Shown piece by piece: positions 19,088 to 27,007 of a stretch of DNA of 32,389 nt. Origin of the DNA: Gynuella sp. (GTDB taxonomy: Bacteria; Pseudomonadota; Gammaproteobacteria; Pseudomonadales; Natronospirillaceae). Below the pieces are notes generated by a model, which saw only the letters and a list, made by a program, of their open reading frames with translations, was not told the DNA's origin and did not search any database. The translations under genes and the position numbers were made by a program. The stretch spans positions 1 through 32,389 of the forward strand of contig JANQHX010000032.1 in NCBI GenBank assembly GCA_028282465.1. The letters are read 5' to 3'. Position 1 is the stretch's first letter, and every line of letters begins with the position of its first letter.

Positions 19088-19238
19088 CTTGTTCTCACAA
19101 CGATTACAGTGGAGGATGAAACCTTAGAAACAGAAAGTACTGAATTGATTAATAAGCCATTAAAGTTTTTTAACGATAACCTTAAAAATTAATGAAACAC
19201 TGATTTAGTTATTTTCAAAGTAGTTTACTAGGTGTGAC

Positions 19239-20027
19239 CTACTTAATGTTTCCAGCATGAAGACCACATTCTTTAATAGTTGCTTCTTCCCACCACCAGC
19301 GACCTTCCCGTTCATGTTGCCCAGGTAATACGGCTTTAGTGCAGGGTTCGCAACCAATGCTGATAAAGCCTTTCTCGTGAAGCTTGTTAAAGGGAACGTC
19401 AAACATTCTGATGTATTCCCAAACTTGCTGTGAACTCCAGTTGGCTAGGGGGTTAAATTTGACTAATGGTTGAGCATCGGTTCCAAACACCTTGTCTTGC
19501 TCAACCACTGCAACCTCACTTCGAGTAGACGGACTCTGATCTCGGCGTTGTCCAGTCACCCAGCAGTCAAGGCCATTCAGTGCCTTCCTTAGCGGGTTAG
19601 TCTTGCGCACTGTGCAGCATTCCTTATGGCCGTCTTCATAAAAACTGAACAAGCCTTTCTCCGCAACAAAACTTTGTAGTTCGTCGCTTTCTGGGGTCAT
19701 TATCTTGAGTTGTAAACCATAGTGTTTTCTTACTTGGTCAATGAATTGGTAGGTTTCCGGATGCAAACGACCAGTATCCAGAGTAAATACATTAACCGGG
19801 CCTTTGTTGACTTTAGTCGCGAGATCAATGAGCACAACATCCTCTGCGCCACTGAAAGATATATAGAGATCAGGAAACTCTGTTAAGGCGTAGCGCAGAA
19901 TTTCTTTGGGTGTTTTTTCTTTTAACTCTTCAGCGACAGAAGAAATGTTGTCGATTGCAAGGGCCATAAGTGTACAATTCCGTCCAATAAATTTTCGCGG
20001 TAGGTTAATGGAATAAGAATCCAACAT
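19239..20027 (-). CDS. cysH: Fe-S type adenylylsulfate/PAPS reductase
   Basis: Reduces activated sulfate (APS, possibly PAPS) to sulfite with thioredoxin in assimilatory sulfate reduction. The 262-residue protein has [10 protein letters not shown] (P-loop-like, about 57-66), [11 protein letters not shown], the cysteine pair C137-C138 and C226-x2-C229. This CC...CxxC set binds a 4Fe-4S cluster and marks the APS-type enzyme of Pseudomonas, unlike the cluster-free Escherichia CysH. The catalytic Cys254 is in ECGLHAGN. The first ATG (used here) has AGG 7 nt upstream. A second Met at residue 21 (MALAID) could be the start, and family alignments begin near there. It is divergent from thrH. Confidence 0.93.
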   Translation of the reverse strand: MLDSYSINLPRKFIGRNCTLMALAIDNISSVAEELKEKTPKEILRYALTEFPDLYISFSGAEDVVLIDLATKVNKGPVNVFTLDTGRLHPETYQFIDQVRKHYGLQLKIMTPESDELQSFVAEKGLFSFYEDGHKECCTVRKTNPLRKALNGLDCWVTGQRRDQSPSTRSEVAVVEQDKVFGTDAQPLVKFNPLANWSSQQVWEYIRMFDVPFNKLHEKGFISIGCEPCTKAVLPGQHEREGRWWWEEATIKECGLHAGNIK

Positions 20028-20075
20028 AAAATAACCTGAAGCAATATAATTATAACTCTACAGCGACGGCTTGTT

Positions 20076-20116
20076 GTGAAACATTGAATGTTTCACGGGA
20101 AACATGTCGTGGAACA
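20076..20116. promoter_or_regulatory. parS-like palindrome and flanking half-sites
   Basis: TGTTTCACGGGAAACA at 20089-20104 matches the widely conserved chromosomal parS sequence TGTTTCACGTGAAACA in 15 of 16 positions (T to G at position 10). GTGAAACA at 20076-20083 and CGTGGAACA at 20108-20116 look like further parS half-sites on either side. GTGAAACAT-TGA-ATGTTTCAC is also a perfect 9-bp inverted repeat (20076-20096), which could instead be an operator between the divergent cysH and thrH genes. ParB binding is inference. Confidence 0.45.
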
Positions 20117-20163
20117 TATTCTGAACAAAACTAACAACTAACCTTTAAAACACGGAGTTTAAT

Positions 20164-20781
20164 GTGGAAATCGCATGCCTTGACCTCGAGGGAGTTCTGA
20201 TTCCAGAAATCTGGATAGAATTTGCCAATAAAATCGGTATTGAAGAACTGAAGGCCACAACACGAGATATTCCCGATTACGACGTACTTATGAAGCAGCG
20301 TCTATCAATATTGGAAAAACATGGTTTAGGCTTAAATGAAATTCAGGAAGTGATAGCCACATTGTCTCCACTTGAAGGTGCTAGAGAGTTCATTGACTGG
20401 TTGAGAGAGCGCTTTCAAGTGGTCATCTTATCTGACACTTTCTACGAGTTTTCACAACCTTTGATGCGTCAATTAGGGTTTCCGACCTTGTTCTGTCACC
20501 GTTTAATCGCCGATGAAAATGGAAAAATTGTGGATTACAAATTACGTCAGGCAGACCCTAAAAAGCAGTCAATTCATGCCTTCCATACCTTATATTATCG
20601 CTGCATTGCCGCGGGTGATTCATACAATGACACCACCATGCTGGCCCAAGCCGATGCAGGTATTTTGTTTAAATCTCCCCAAAATGTGATCGATGAATTC
20701 CCGCAATTTCCAGCGGTTCACACATACGAAGACCTGAAGAAAGAGTTTATTAAAGCCTCTAATCGAGAGCTCACTCTTTAA
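20164..20781 (+). CDS. thrH: Phosphoserine phosphatase/homoserine phosphotransferase
   Basis: ThrH is a HAD-superfamily enzyme that removes phosphate from phosphoserine and can transfer it to homoserine, linking serine and threonine synthesis. The 205 residues match the Pseudomonas aeruginosa enzyme in length and in several long blocks (for example DIPDYDVLMKQRL and FQVVILSDTFYEF). HAD motif I is DLEG (Asp7) rather than the common DxDGT, as is typical of ThrH. Motif II is LSDT, and the acidic motif is AAGDSYNDTTML. The start is GTG with ACGGAG 6-7 nt upstream; an ATG two bases earlier is out of frame. Cytoplasmic monocistronic gene ending at a shared terminator with pabB. Confidence 0.95.
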   Translation: MEIACLDLEGVLIPEIWIEFANKIGIEELKATTRDIPDYDVLMKQRLSILEKHGLGLNEIQEVIATLSPLEGAREFIDWLRERFQVVILSDTFYEFSQPLMRQLGFPTLFCHRLIADENGKIVDYKLRQADPKKQSIHAFHTLYYRCIAAGDSYNDTTMLAQADAGILFKSPQNVIDEFPQFPAVHTYEDLKKEFIKASNRELTL

Positions 20782-20785
20782 TAAA

Positions 20786-20808
20786 AATGCCGGAAAAACT
20801 CCGGCATT
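20786..20808. terminator. Bidirectional terminator between thrH and pabB
   Basis: AATGCCGGA and TCCGGCATT form a 9-bp stem with loop AAAAC. On the minus strand it is followed by TTTTTATT, a good terminator for pabB whose stop codon it overlaps. On the plus strand the tail ATTATTTC is weaker but usable for thrH, whose stop is 4 bp away. Confidence 0.78.
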
Positions 20809-22192
20809 ATTTCAGACCCGACAATTGCTCTAAGCAGTCGGTCATGGCTGAAATTTTATCTATGCTTTCTTGGTACTCTGAATCGCAATTAGAATCCGCC
20901 ACAATTCCACCGCCGCCCCAAACCGAAATAGTATTATTTTTGCAATGCATGGTTCTAATCAAAATATTGCTATCAAAACAATCATTGCTTGACCAATAAA
21001 ATACGCTGCCGCAATAGGGGCCTCTATTAGATGCTTCCAATTCGGCAATGATTTCCATAGCCCGAACTTTTGGAGCGCCGGTTATCGAACCACCAGGAAA
21101 AGACTGAAAAAGGCAATCCATTTCTGTTTCAGTATCATTCAGTTCAGCACTAACAGAACTGACAAGGTGATGAACATTTGAAAAGGTTTCCAATTCACAG
21201 AGCTTTGGAACACTGACAGTGCCGGTTTTAGCTGTTCGCCCAAGATCGTTTCTGATTAAATCCACAATCATTATATTTTCTGCTCGATCTTTAGAACTGC
21301 TAAGTAAGTCTTTCTTAGCCAGTTCGTCTTGCTTTGAATTCTTGAATCGTTTTCTTGTGCCCTTAATGGGTTTGCTTTCAATAATTTTATTATTGATTTC
21401 AATAAACTGTTCAGGGGAGCAACTTAAAATGGTTGATCCATCAATATCGAAATAACAGGAAAAAGGCGCAGGTACCTTTTGTCTTAATGCCAGATAAGCA
21501 TTAACTGGGTTACCTTCAAAAGTGCTGGAAAGCTGCTGAGTATAATTGACCTGATAGGTGTCTCCCGCTTCGATGTAATTGATAATTTGACTGAAACTGG
21601 ATTGATACTGATGCTTGGTGATCAGTGGTTCAAACTTGTTCAATAATCTGAAATCGTTTTGGAATGTTTCTGTTTTGCGATTCATCAATGACAAAATCGT
21701 TTGTATAAAACTTTCTGAGCAGGAGTCCAAAAAATATAAAATGCCTCGATCATTTGTGGAGTCTATTTCAAGCCACCAATCATAAACTCCGATGAAGAAA
21801 TCATCTTTATTGAGCGGTTGATTTTTAATACCAAGGTTTTTTTCACCAAAATCATAAGAAAGGAAACCGATCAATCCACCCATGAATTTCTGATCCCTTA
21901 GTTCTGTCTTTTCTAAGCCATTATGCATTTCCTTAACTAAAGACAAGACGTCAGTGCCTTCTATCTGAGTATCTTCAAAATCTGAAAAACCCATACGCTC
22001 TGAGCGAATGATTTGATGATTACAATCAACCTGTAAAAACTTCTTCGGGTTGGCAGTCAAAATATGCGTGTTATTTTTCGATTGAGCTGAGCTGGAATGA
22101 TCCAAAAAAACGCAATAGGGAAGCGACTGAATGGTGTGAAGCCAAGAAGTGATATCAACTTTGTGTGTTAAGGGGTAACTACGAAGAGGCAT
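20807..22192 (-). CDS. pabB: Aminodeoxychorismate synthase component I
   Basis: PabB makes 4-amino-4-deoxychorismate from chorismate with ammonia from PabA, the first committed step to p-aminobenzoate and folate. The 461-residue length is normal. The chorismate-binding domain carries YQVNYTQQL, SCSPEQF, ESKPIKGTRKR, DLIRNDLGR and FPGGSITGAPKVRAMEII. The Lys in PIKGT marks PabB; anthranilate synthase TrpE has PIAGT there. Neither pabA nor pabC is adjacent. No clear Shine-Dalgarno precedes the ATG. It is divergent from the alpha/beta hydrolase gene. Confidence 0.93.
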   Translation of the reverse strand: MPLRSYPLTHKVDITSWLHTIQSLPYCVFLDHSSSAQSKNNTHILTANPKKFLQVDCNHQIIRSERMGFSDFEDTQIEGTDVLSLVKEMHNGLEKTELRDQKFMGGLIGFLSYDFGEKNLGIKNQPLNKDDFFIGVYDWWLEIDSTNDRGILYFLDSCSESFIQTILSLMNRKTETFQNDFRLLNKFEPLITKHQYQSSFSQIINYIEAGDTYQVNYTQQLSSTFEGNPVNAYLALRQKVPAPFSCYFDIDGSTILSCSPEQFIEINNKIIESKPIKGTRKRFKNSKQDELAKKDLLSSSKDRAENIMIVDLIRNDLGRTAKTGTVSVPKLCELETFSNVHHLVSSVSAELNDTETEMDCLFQSFPGGSITGAPKVRAMEIIAELEASNRGPYCGSVFYWSSNDCFDSNILIRTMHCKNNTISVWGGGGIVADSNCDSEYQESIDKISAMTDCLEQLSGLK

Positions 22193-22269
22193 TAAGAGGT
22201 TAGGGTGGTATTTTCAACAATATGATAGGCTATTTTAGTATCCATTCAGTGCAATTAATAGAGATATAA

Positions 22270-23094
22270 GTGAAAGTTAGAGACTGTGCTTTGAAACGAC
22301 AAGGCCATGTTTTGGCCTATGTTGTGATAAACCCTGATCTTAAAACCAGGGGAAACCCCATGGTTTTGCTTCATGGCGCAGGCGTTGATGGGCGCTTAAC
22401 CTGGCAACCTTTGGTTGAACTTTGTTCTTGGGAAAGAACTATTATTATTCCCGATTTTCGGCATACCGGACTATCCATCAATGAGAATGGAGAGATTAAT
22501 TTCAGCATAGCAGCAATCGCCGAAGATATAGTAGCCATCCTTAACCACGAAGGCATTCAGGAGCTTGATGTGATTGGGTATTCCCTCGGAGCTTTAGTCA
22601 GTATTGAGCTCTTAACATTGATTGATCGTTACATTAATTCCTTAACCTTGATTGAGCCTCCTGGGGTTGACCCAATATTAGAAAATCAGATTCTAAATGC
22701 AGAGAAGTTCAAACTGGCGAGTGATGAAATTATCCAACACAATACTTTCGAATTGTTTCTGGGTCTTACCCAACCGGAATCCGGTGGTCTGCATCCCAGA
22801 GCGAAAGCGCTAATGATTGAAAGGCTTGAACAAAACAGTGATGGCCTTGGTTTATCTCTACTGGCTGTATCTGAATATTTGAGAACGCCCATTCTCTGCG
22901 CAAACACCAGTTTTAAGCCAAGAACAACCGCTTTATTAGGATCAAAAAGTCAAACTCGTTATTTGAATCAAACAAAAGCCTGGTTAGATTTGCAACACAT
23001 ACCTTGGTTTACGATCCCAGGCGCTGACCATACAATGCCGTTCCAAAAACCTAGACGAATCATTCAACACATCGAGGAAAAACTAAATGGCTGA
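22270..23094 (+). CDS. Alpha/beta hydrolase
   Basis: A 274-residue alpha/beta-hydrolase fold protein. The oxyanion region is MVLLHGAGVDGRLTWQPL (about residues 32-49), the nucleophile elbow is GYSLGAL with Ser105, and the catalytic His254 is in GADHTMPF. There is no signal peptide, so it is cytoplasmic. The substrate cannot be told from sequence. The start is GTG with only a weak GAG-containing site upstream. No other Met occurs before residue 32, which is already inside the fold. Its last 8 bases overlap the next gene, so both are probably made from one mRNA. Confidence 0.85.
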   Translation: MKVRDCALKRQGHVLAYVVINPDLKTRGNPMVLLHGAGVDGRLTWQPLVELCSWERTIIIPDFRHTGLSINENGEINFSIAAIAEDIVAILNHEGIQELDVIGYSLGALVSIELLTLIDRYINSLTLIEPPGVDPILENQILNAEKFKLASDEIIQHNTFELFLGLTQPESGGLHPRAKALMIERLEQNSDGLGLSLLAVSEYLRTPILCANTSFKPRTTALLGSKSQTRYLNQTKAWLDLQHIPWFTIPGADHTMPFQKPRRIIQHIEEKLNG

Positions 23095-23740
23095 TTCAAA
23101 AAACGTGATCTTATTAGGAGCGACAGGAGCCGTTGGAAGCTGCCTATTAAAAAGCCTGGAAGCTTCTGATTTAGTTAATACCTTATATGTGGTTAGCCGA
23201 AGGGAATTAGCGGTGAATCCAGATAAAACTCATTTGATCGTTGTTGAGGATCTTCTAGATGCTGACTACGAAAGCCTAGACGTTGATGCCGTTTTTTGTG
23301 CCTTGGGAACCACCATAAAAGTTGCTGGCAGTCAGGAAAGGTTTCGGGAAATAGACTATAAATTACCCTCTGATATCGCTCGGAAACTCAAGTCAGCGGG
23401 TGCATCGGAATTTTATCTTGTGTCTTCAGTGGGAGCGGATTCAGATTCGCCATTTTTCTACAACAAGGTAAAAGGCGATCTTGAAAAAACCATCCGAAAA
23501 CAAAGGTGGCAAAAACTGAGGATATTCAGGCCCAGTTTGCTTTTGGGAGAGCGATCAGAATTTAGGCCAGCTGAGAAAATCGGTCAAATACTGATGAAAC
23601 CTTTTGCTTTTTTAATTCCCCAGTCAGTAAGGCCAATTAAATTTGAGCAATTGGCTCGTGCTATCATGAATGAGTTTGAAAGCCCCGAACAATCAGAAAA
23701 AACAATTCAGGGTCGTCGGTTATTTAGTGCATCTAAATAA
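23087..23740 (+). CDS. NAD(P)-binding Rossmann-fold oxidoreductase
   Basis: A 217-residue atypical short-chain dehydrogenase-like protein. The dinucleotide motif GATGAVG is at residues 11-17. VSRREL follows strand 2, which suggests NADP preference. Then come CALGTTIKVAGSQE, VSSVGADSDSPFFYNKVKG (a Tyr-x3-Lys pair as in the family) and LRIFRPSLLLGERSEFRP. This pattern resembles the HTATIP2/TIP30-like and YwnB-like NAD(P)H-binding group. The substrate is unknown. It overlaps the hydrolase gene by 8 bp and converges on the FHA gene with 9 bp between stop codons, without a visible terminator. Confidence 0.85.
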   Translation: MADSKNVILLGATGAVGSCLLKSLEASDLVNTLYVVSRRELAVNPDKTHLIVVEDLLDADYESLDVDAVFCALGTTIKVAGSQERFREIDYKLPSDIARKLKSAGASEFYLVSSVGADSDSPFFYNKVKGDLEKTIRKQRWQKLRIFRPSLLLGERSEFRPAEKIGQILMKPFAFLIPQSVRPIKFEQLARAIMNEFESPEQSEKTIQGRRLFSASK

Positions 23741-23749
23741 AATATCGAC

Positions 23750-24115
23750 TTACTTTGTGTAGTAAACCCCGGGTATCCAACTTTTATGCACCTTGGTGGT
23801 TTCTTCGAAGCTTTGTTTATTTTCATCGACGAATTTAAAGGTGACAAAGCCAAACCTAATTAGGTCGTTGTGCGTCAATTCTGATTCTTTAACCGATTTT
23901 TCATTTAGAAAAGAACCATTGGTACTGTCGAGATCCACCAGCTTATATTGTCCTTCGGCGGCATTGATGGGTTCTATTTTAGCGTGCTGACTGCTCACAG
24001 CCATGTCATCTATTTCAATGTCGCTGTCTGGTGACCGCCCAATAAATAACTCAGACTCACCTAAAGGATACTTATGGGTCACAACATTGTCAGATATTTG
24101 AACCAGGATAGGCAT
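23750..24115 (-). CDS. Small FHA-domain protein
   Basis: A 121-residue protein that is almost entirely one forkhead-associated domain, a phosphothreonine-peptide binding fold. Key residues are present: GR at 26-27, Ser41 or Ser42 with His44 (SSQH), the NG pair 66-67 (STNGSFLN) and Asn71. I chose the second of two in-frame ATGs (four codons after the first) because GAGG lies exactly 6 nt before it; the longer form would add MRKS. A soluble adaptor is expected. It is divergent from a Ser/Thr protein kinase gene, so it probably reads that kinase's phosphorylation, a common pairing. That partnership is inference. Confidence 0.9.
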   Translation of the reverse strand: MPILVQISDNVVTHKYPLGESELFIGRSPDSDIEIDDMAVSSQHAKIEPINAAEGQYKLVDLDSTNGSFLNEKSVKESELTHNDLIRFGFVTFKFVDENKQSFEETTKVHKSWIPGVYYTK

Positions 24116-24206
24116 TGATTTCCTCATATTTGGTGTTGCCTTAAAGGTAGTAAGCAGTATAGGTTATTACTAAGGTTCTAAAAAGCTGTTGTGCATTAGG
24201 CATTTG

Positions 24207-26189
24207 ATGAATAGAAAAGGTGTCACTGGCCTATTAATGGCCTTAGTGTTTTTGAGTTTTGTGATATTCGGCGCTTCATGGAAGCCGATCACATTACTAG
24301 ACAGCCTGCTTTTTAATCAGCTGAGTCAGGTGCTTAATTCCGGCGAAACCACTCCGATTTATGGGTTTGTGAACCCAGAACTGAGCCATTCAGAAAACGT
24401 ATTGAATTCAGATGTGGAATTTGGCTGGTATGAACGCCTAATCGACACCCTCTACTTTGGAGGTTCTGCGTCTCCAAACCAAATCTATCTGTTCGAGCAT
24501 AAGAATGATTATTTAACAAAAACTTCTTTTCTAAACTCGATTGAGTATTTAACTGGTCAGAACGCCAAGCTTATTTCACAGAATCAAATTCTCTCTGGAT
24601 ATATCTCTGTTAATACAGGTTTTTCAGGGGATGTCTGGATTCCTAAGTTTGATCTGCCACCAGTTACATTGATTCCGGTGGATACCAACAATTTCTCAGA
24701 CAAACTAGTGGTTTTTGGCTCAGATCGAGCATTTGTTGAAAATCATAAAAATCTAATATGGGCTATCAATCAGGATCTCACTTTTTACAGTCCTAGTTGG
24801 CAACCAGTTTTTGAAATCGTTTTGGGTTGCTTAGTCCTAGCAATGATGGGGTTAGCCGTTAACCGGTCTTCATCGGTATTGATTTGGACCATTATGGTAT
24901 TGGTGCCAGGAGGGGTGGTTGTTACAAACCTGCTGCTGATGGTGCTTTCGAGAATTTGGTTGCCTGAGGCGGATGTCATAGTAGCTACTTGGGTCGCCAG
25001 TCTGATCTGCCTAAAGCTGGCGTCTGTGAACAGAAATATTCATAGAATTACCCAAGACTTTCTTGCCGACAGGGAAACCTTGTACCGAATTCAAATCGAC
25101 AAACAGCTTTATGATGAAACTTATGCCCATCTACAGAAGCGAGGTTTTCATAAAAACCTAAGTCGAGTGACCTACGAACTAGGTCTTGGCTTTGAACGAA
25201 AAAGAGCATTTGAAAAAGCCGCTAAGGTATACACCATGCTCTCGAAAACGGGCCACTTTGAAGACAGTAAAGAAAGATTGGCTCGTATCGGCAAAATGTC
25301 ACAACAATCCACCATCAGTGATATCAAAAGCACATTGATAATGGATAAAGATTCTCTGCAGCTACCAGAGTTGGGTCGATACCAGATAATCGAAGAGCTA
25401 GGTCGAGGCAGTATGGGGGTTGTTTATCGGGCCAAAGACCCAAAAATAGATCGAGAACTCGCTATTAAAACCGTCACTTTTTCAGATCTTTCTTCAGACG
25501 AGGTGGACTCAGTAAAACGAAGATTCTTCAGAGAGGCGCAAGCCGCAGGCAAACTGAATCACCCCAATATTGTTACGGTTTTTGATGTGGGTGAAGAAAG
25601 AGACATCGCCTACATTGCCATGGATTATGTTAAAGGCCAGCCCCTGAGTGAGCTCACTGATGAGAACAATCTACTAGACTATCAACAGGTCTTTGAAGCC
25701 TTTTCAAAGGTTGCCAGAGCACTGTCTTTCGCCCATTCCCATGACATCATTCATCGAGATATTAAGCCCAGCAATCTTTTGTACGATAAGGACACAAAAG
25801 AAATAAAAGTGAGTGATTTTGGCATTGCAAGAATCAGTGATAACCGGCAGACTCAAACAGGTATCGTTTTAGGAAGCCCTAGTTATATGTCGCCTGAGCA
25901 AATTAGAGGCGAACTATTAACAGGCCAGAGCGACATATTCAGTCTGGGTGTTAGCTTATATCAGGTGTTAACAGGGCATCTGCCTTTTGCTGGCGAAACC
26001 CTACCAGCTCTGGCCTATGCCATTACTCATCACAAACATCGCAATGTGAGAGATTATCGGCCTGAACTGCCAGTGGCAGCGACTAGAATAGTGAACAAGG
26101 CTTTGCAAAAAGAGCCTGAAAAAAGGTTTACCGATGCTGGCCAAATGGCCAAAGCTCTAACCAATGCTTTTTTGAAAGAGGAGACATAA
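24207..26189 (+). CDS. Membrane Ser/Thr protein kinase with CHASE2-like N-terminus
   Basis: A 660-residue protein. It has one membrane helix near the N-terminus (about residues 6-27), about 170 extracytoplasmic residues, and then three closely spaced helices (about 205-285). This is the layout of CHASE2 sensors, although the CHASE2 core is weak and the call is tentative. A short coiled or helical region follows. The Hanks-type kinase domain spans about 389-655: GRGSMGVVYRA (P-loop), AIKTV (Lys), HRDIKPSN near 515 (catalytic Asp), SDFGIAR (DFG), GSPSYMSPEQ and DIFSLGVSLY. All catalytic residues are present. I chose the ATG with AGG 6 nt upstream; a TTG six codons earlier would extend it. The facing FHA gene is a likely partner. 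Confidence 0.9.
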   Translation: MNRKGVTGLLMALVFLSFVIFGASWKPITLLDSLLFNQLSQVLNSGETTPIYGFVNPELSHSENVLNSDVEFGWYERLIDTLYFGGSASPNQIYLFEHKNDYLTKTSFLNSIEYLTGQNAKLISQNQILSGYISVNTGFSGDVWIPKFDLPPVTLIPVDTNNFSDKLVVFGSDRAFVENHKNLIWAINQDLTFYSPSWQPVFEIVLGCLVLAMMGLAVNRSSSVLIWTIMVLVPGGVVVTNLLLMVLSRIWLPEADVIVATWVASLICLKLASVNRNIHRITQDFLADRETLYRIQIDKQLYDETYAHLQKRGFHKNLSRVTYELGLGFERKRAFEKAAKVYTMLSKTGHFEDSKERLARIGKMSQQSTISDIKSTLIMDKDSLQLPELGRYQIIEELGRGSMGVVYRAKDPKIDRELAIKTVTFSDLSSDEVDSVKRRFFREAQAAGKLNHPNIVTVFDVGEERDIAYIAMDYVKGQPLSELTDENNLLDYQQVFEAFSKVARALSFAHSHDIIHRDIKPSNLLYDKDTKEIKVSDFGIARISDNRQTQTGIVLGSPSYMSPEQIRGELLTGQSDIFSLGVSLYQVLTGHLPFAGETLPALAYAITHHKHRNVRDYRPELPVAATRIVNKALQKEPEKRFTDAGQMAKALTNAFLKEET

Positions 26190-26272
26190 CACTTAATTCA
26201 AAATTTGCTGAGAAGTAATGCTGAGCATAAATACCCAAGGATGACCTACTAGCGGACTTGAGGAGGTTTGAT

Positions 26273-26890
26273 ATGGCGGTTTCTAGCCCCGATCAACTGA
26301 TGTGGCGACTGGTTGATGAGACTGGTCAAGGTGCTGATCTGGTAACCTTTGTTTTACCCGGTGAGTTTGGCGATAACAATAGTGAGCTATGTTTGGAAAC
26401 AGACATAATTGCTGCTCTCGACCCCGTTCAATTAAAACAGCAGAACACAGATTTAAAATGGTCTGAAGACGATGTTGAATTGCTGTTAGTTCTCTTAGAA
26501 AAAATGCTTCCTGACCCAGACGTAGATGAGTCCATCTCTCTGGATTTTAACGACCCTTCCACCATTGAAATTATTCACATAATTGCTTCTGCACGTTTTT
26601 CACAAGCTTTAGATTTAACTCAAGAAGAATTGGGATCTCCTTTGTTAACTGAGCTTGAGGATGCAGAAGTGGGCAATCTTGTTGCTGTCAATTTTAAAAC
26701 TGGCTTCAAATTGGCCGTGATAGTCGAGCTTGACTCCATTGATGCCACATGTGTTTTATTAGAAGACATTGACGATTCGTCTTTGCCTAAGAGTCTCAGT
26801 GTTCATGATGTTGTCGTACTGTCTCGTCATGATTTACTGCCAGCCACATTTGGAAATGTGCACCCGGGTGAAACGGATTCGGTGCATTAG
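26273..26890 (+). CDS. Unrecognised acidic protein
   Basis: A 205-residue protein beginning MAVSSPDQLMWRLVDE that I do not recognise. It is very rich in Asp and Glu (for example MLPDPDVDES and LLEDIDDSSLP), with few basic residues. It has no membrane helix, signal peptide or cysteine cluster. A predicted two-part layout is a helical half (residues about 60-125) and a beta-rich C-terminal half with LVAVNFKTGFKLAVIVEL and VHDVVVLSRHDLLP, which hints at a small barrel. AGGAGG lies 6 nt before the ATG, an excellent ribosome-binding site, so it is a real gene. It sits between a Ser/Thr kinase and phoH and may be co-transcribed with the kinase (83 bp apart). No function is assigned. Confidence 0.75.
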   Translation: MAVSSPDQLMWRLVDETGQGADLVTFVLPGEFGDNNSELCLETDIIAALDPVQLKQQNTDLKWSEDDVELLLVLLEKMLPDPDVDESISLDFNDPSTIEIIHIIASARFSQALDLTQEELGSPLLTELEDAEVGNLVAVNFKTGFKLAVIVELDSIDATCVLLEDIDDSSLPKSLSVHDVVVLSRHDLLPATFGNVHPGETDSVH

Positions 26891-27007
26891 TTTTAATCTA
26901 ATAAGAGGAGGTCGTTTTAAAGGTTCTTTGGATGTCGACATTGATCAGGGTAGTGATGATGACTCGTACTTCAAAGAAATTCATAACATCGGGTATAGAG
27001 GGAATAC

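Noticed and set aside
19201-19238. Terminator of cysH from the TAGGT/ACCTA repeat
   Set aside because: The stem is 5 bp with a 3-nt loop and has no T-run directly after it.
19088-19238. Pho box before the phosphodiesterase gene
   Set aside because: No pair of CTGTCAT-like repeats 11 bp apart could be found on the minus strand.
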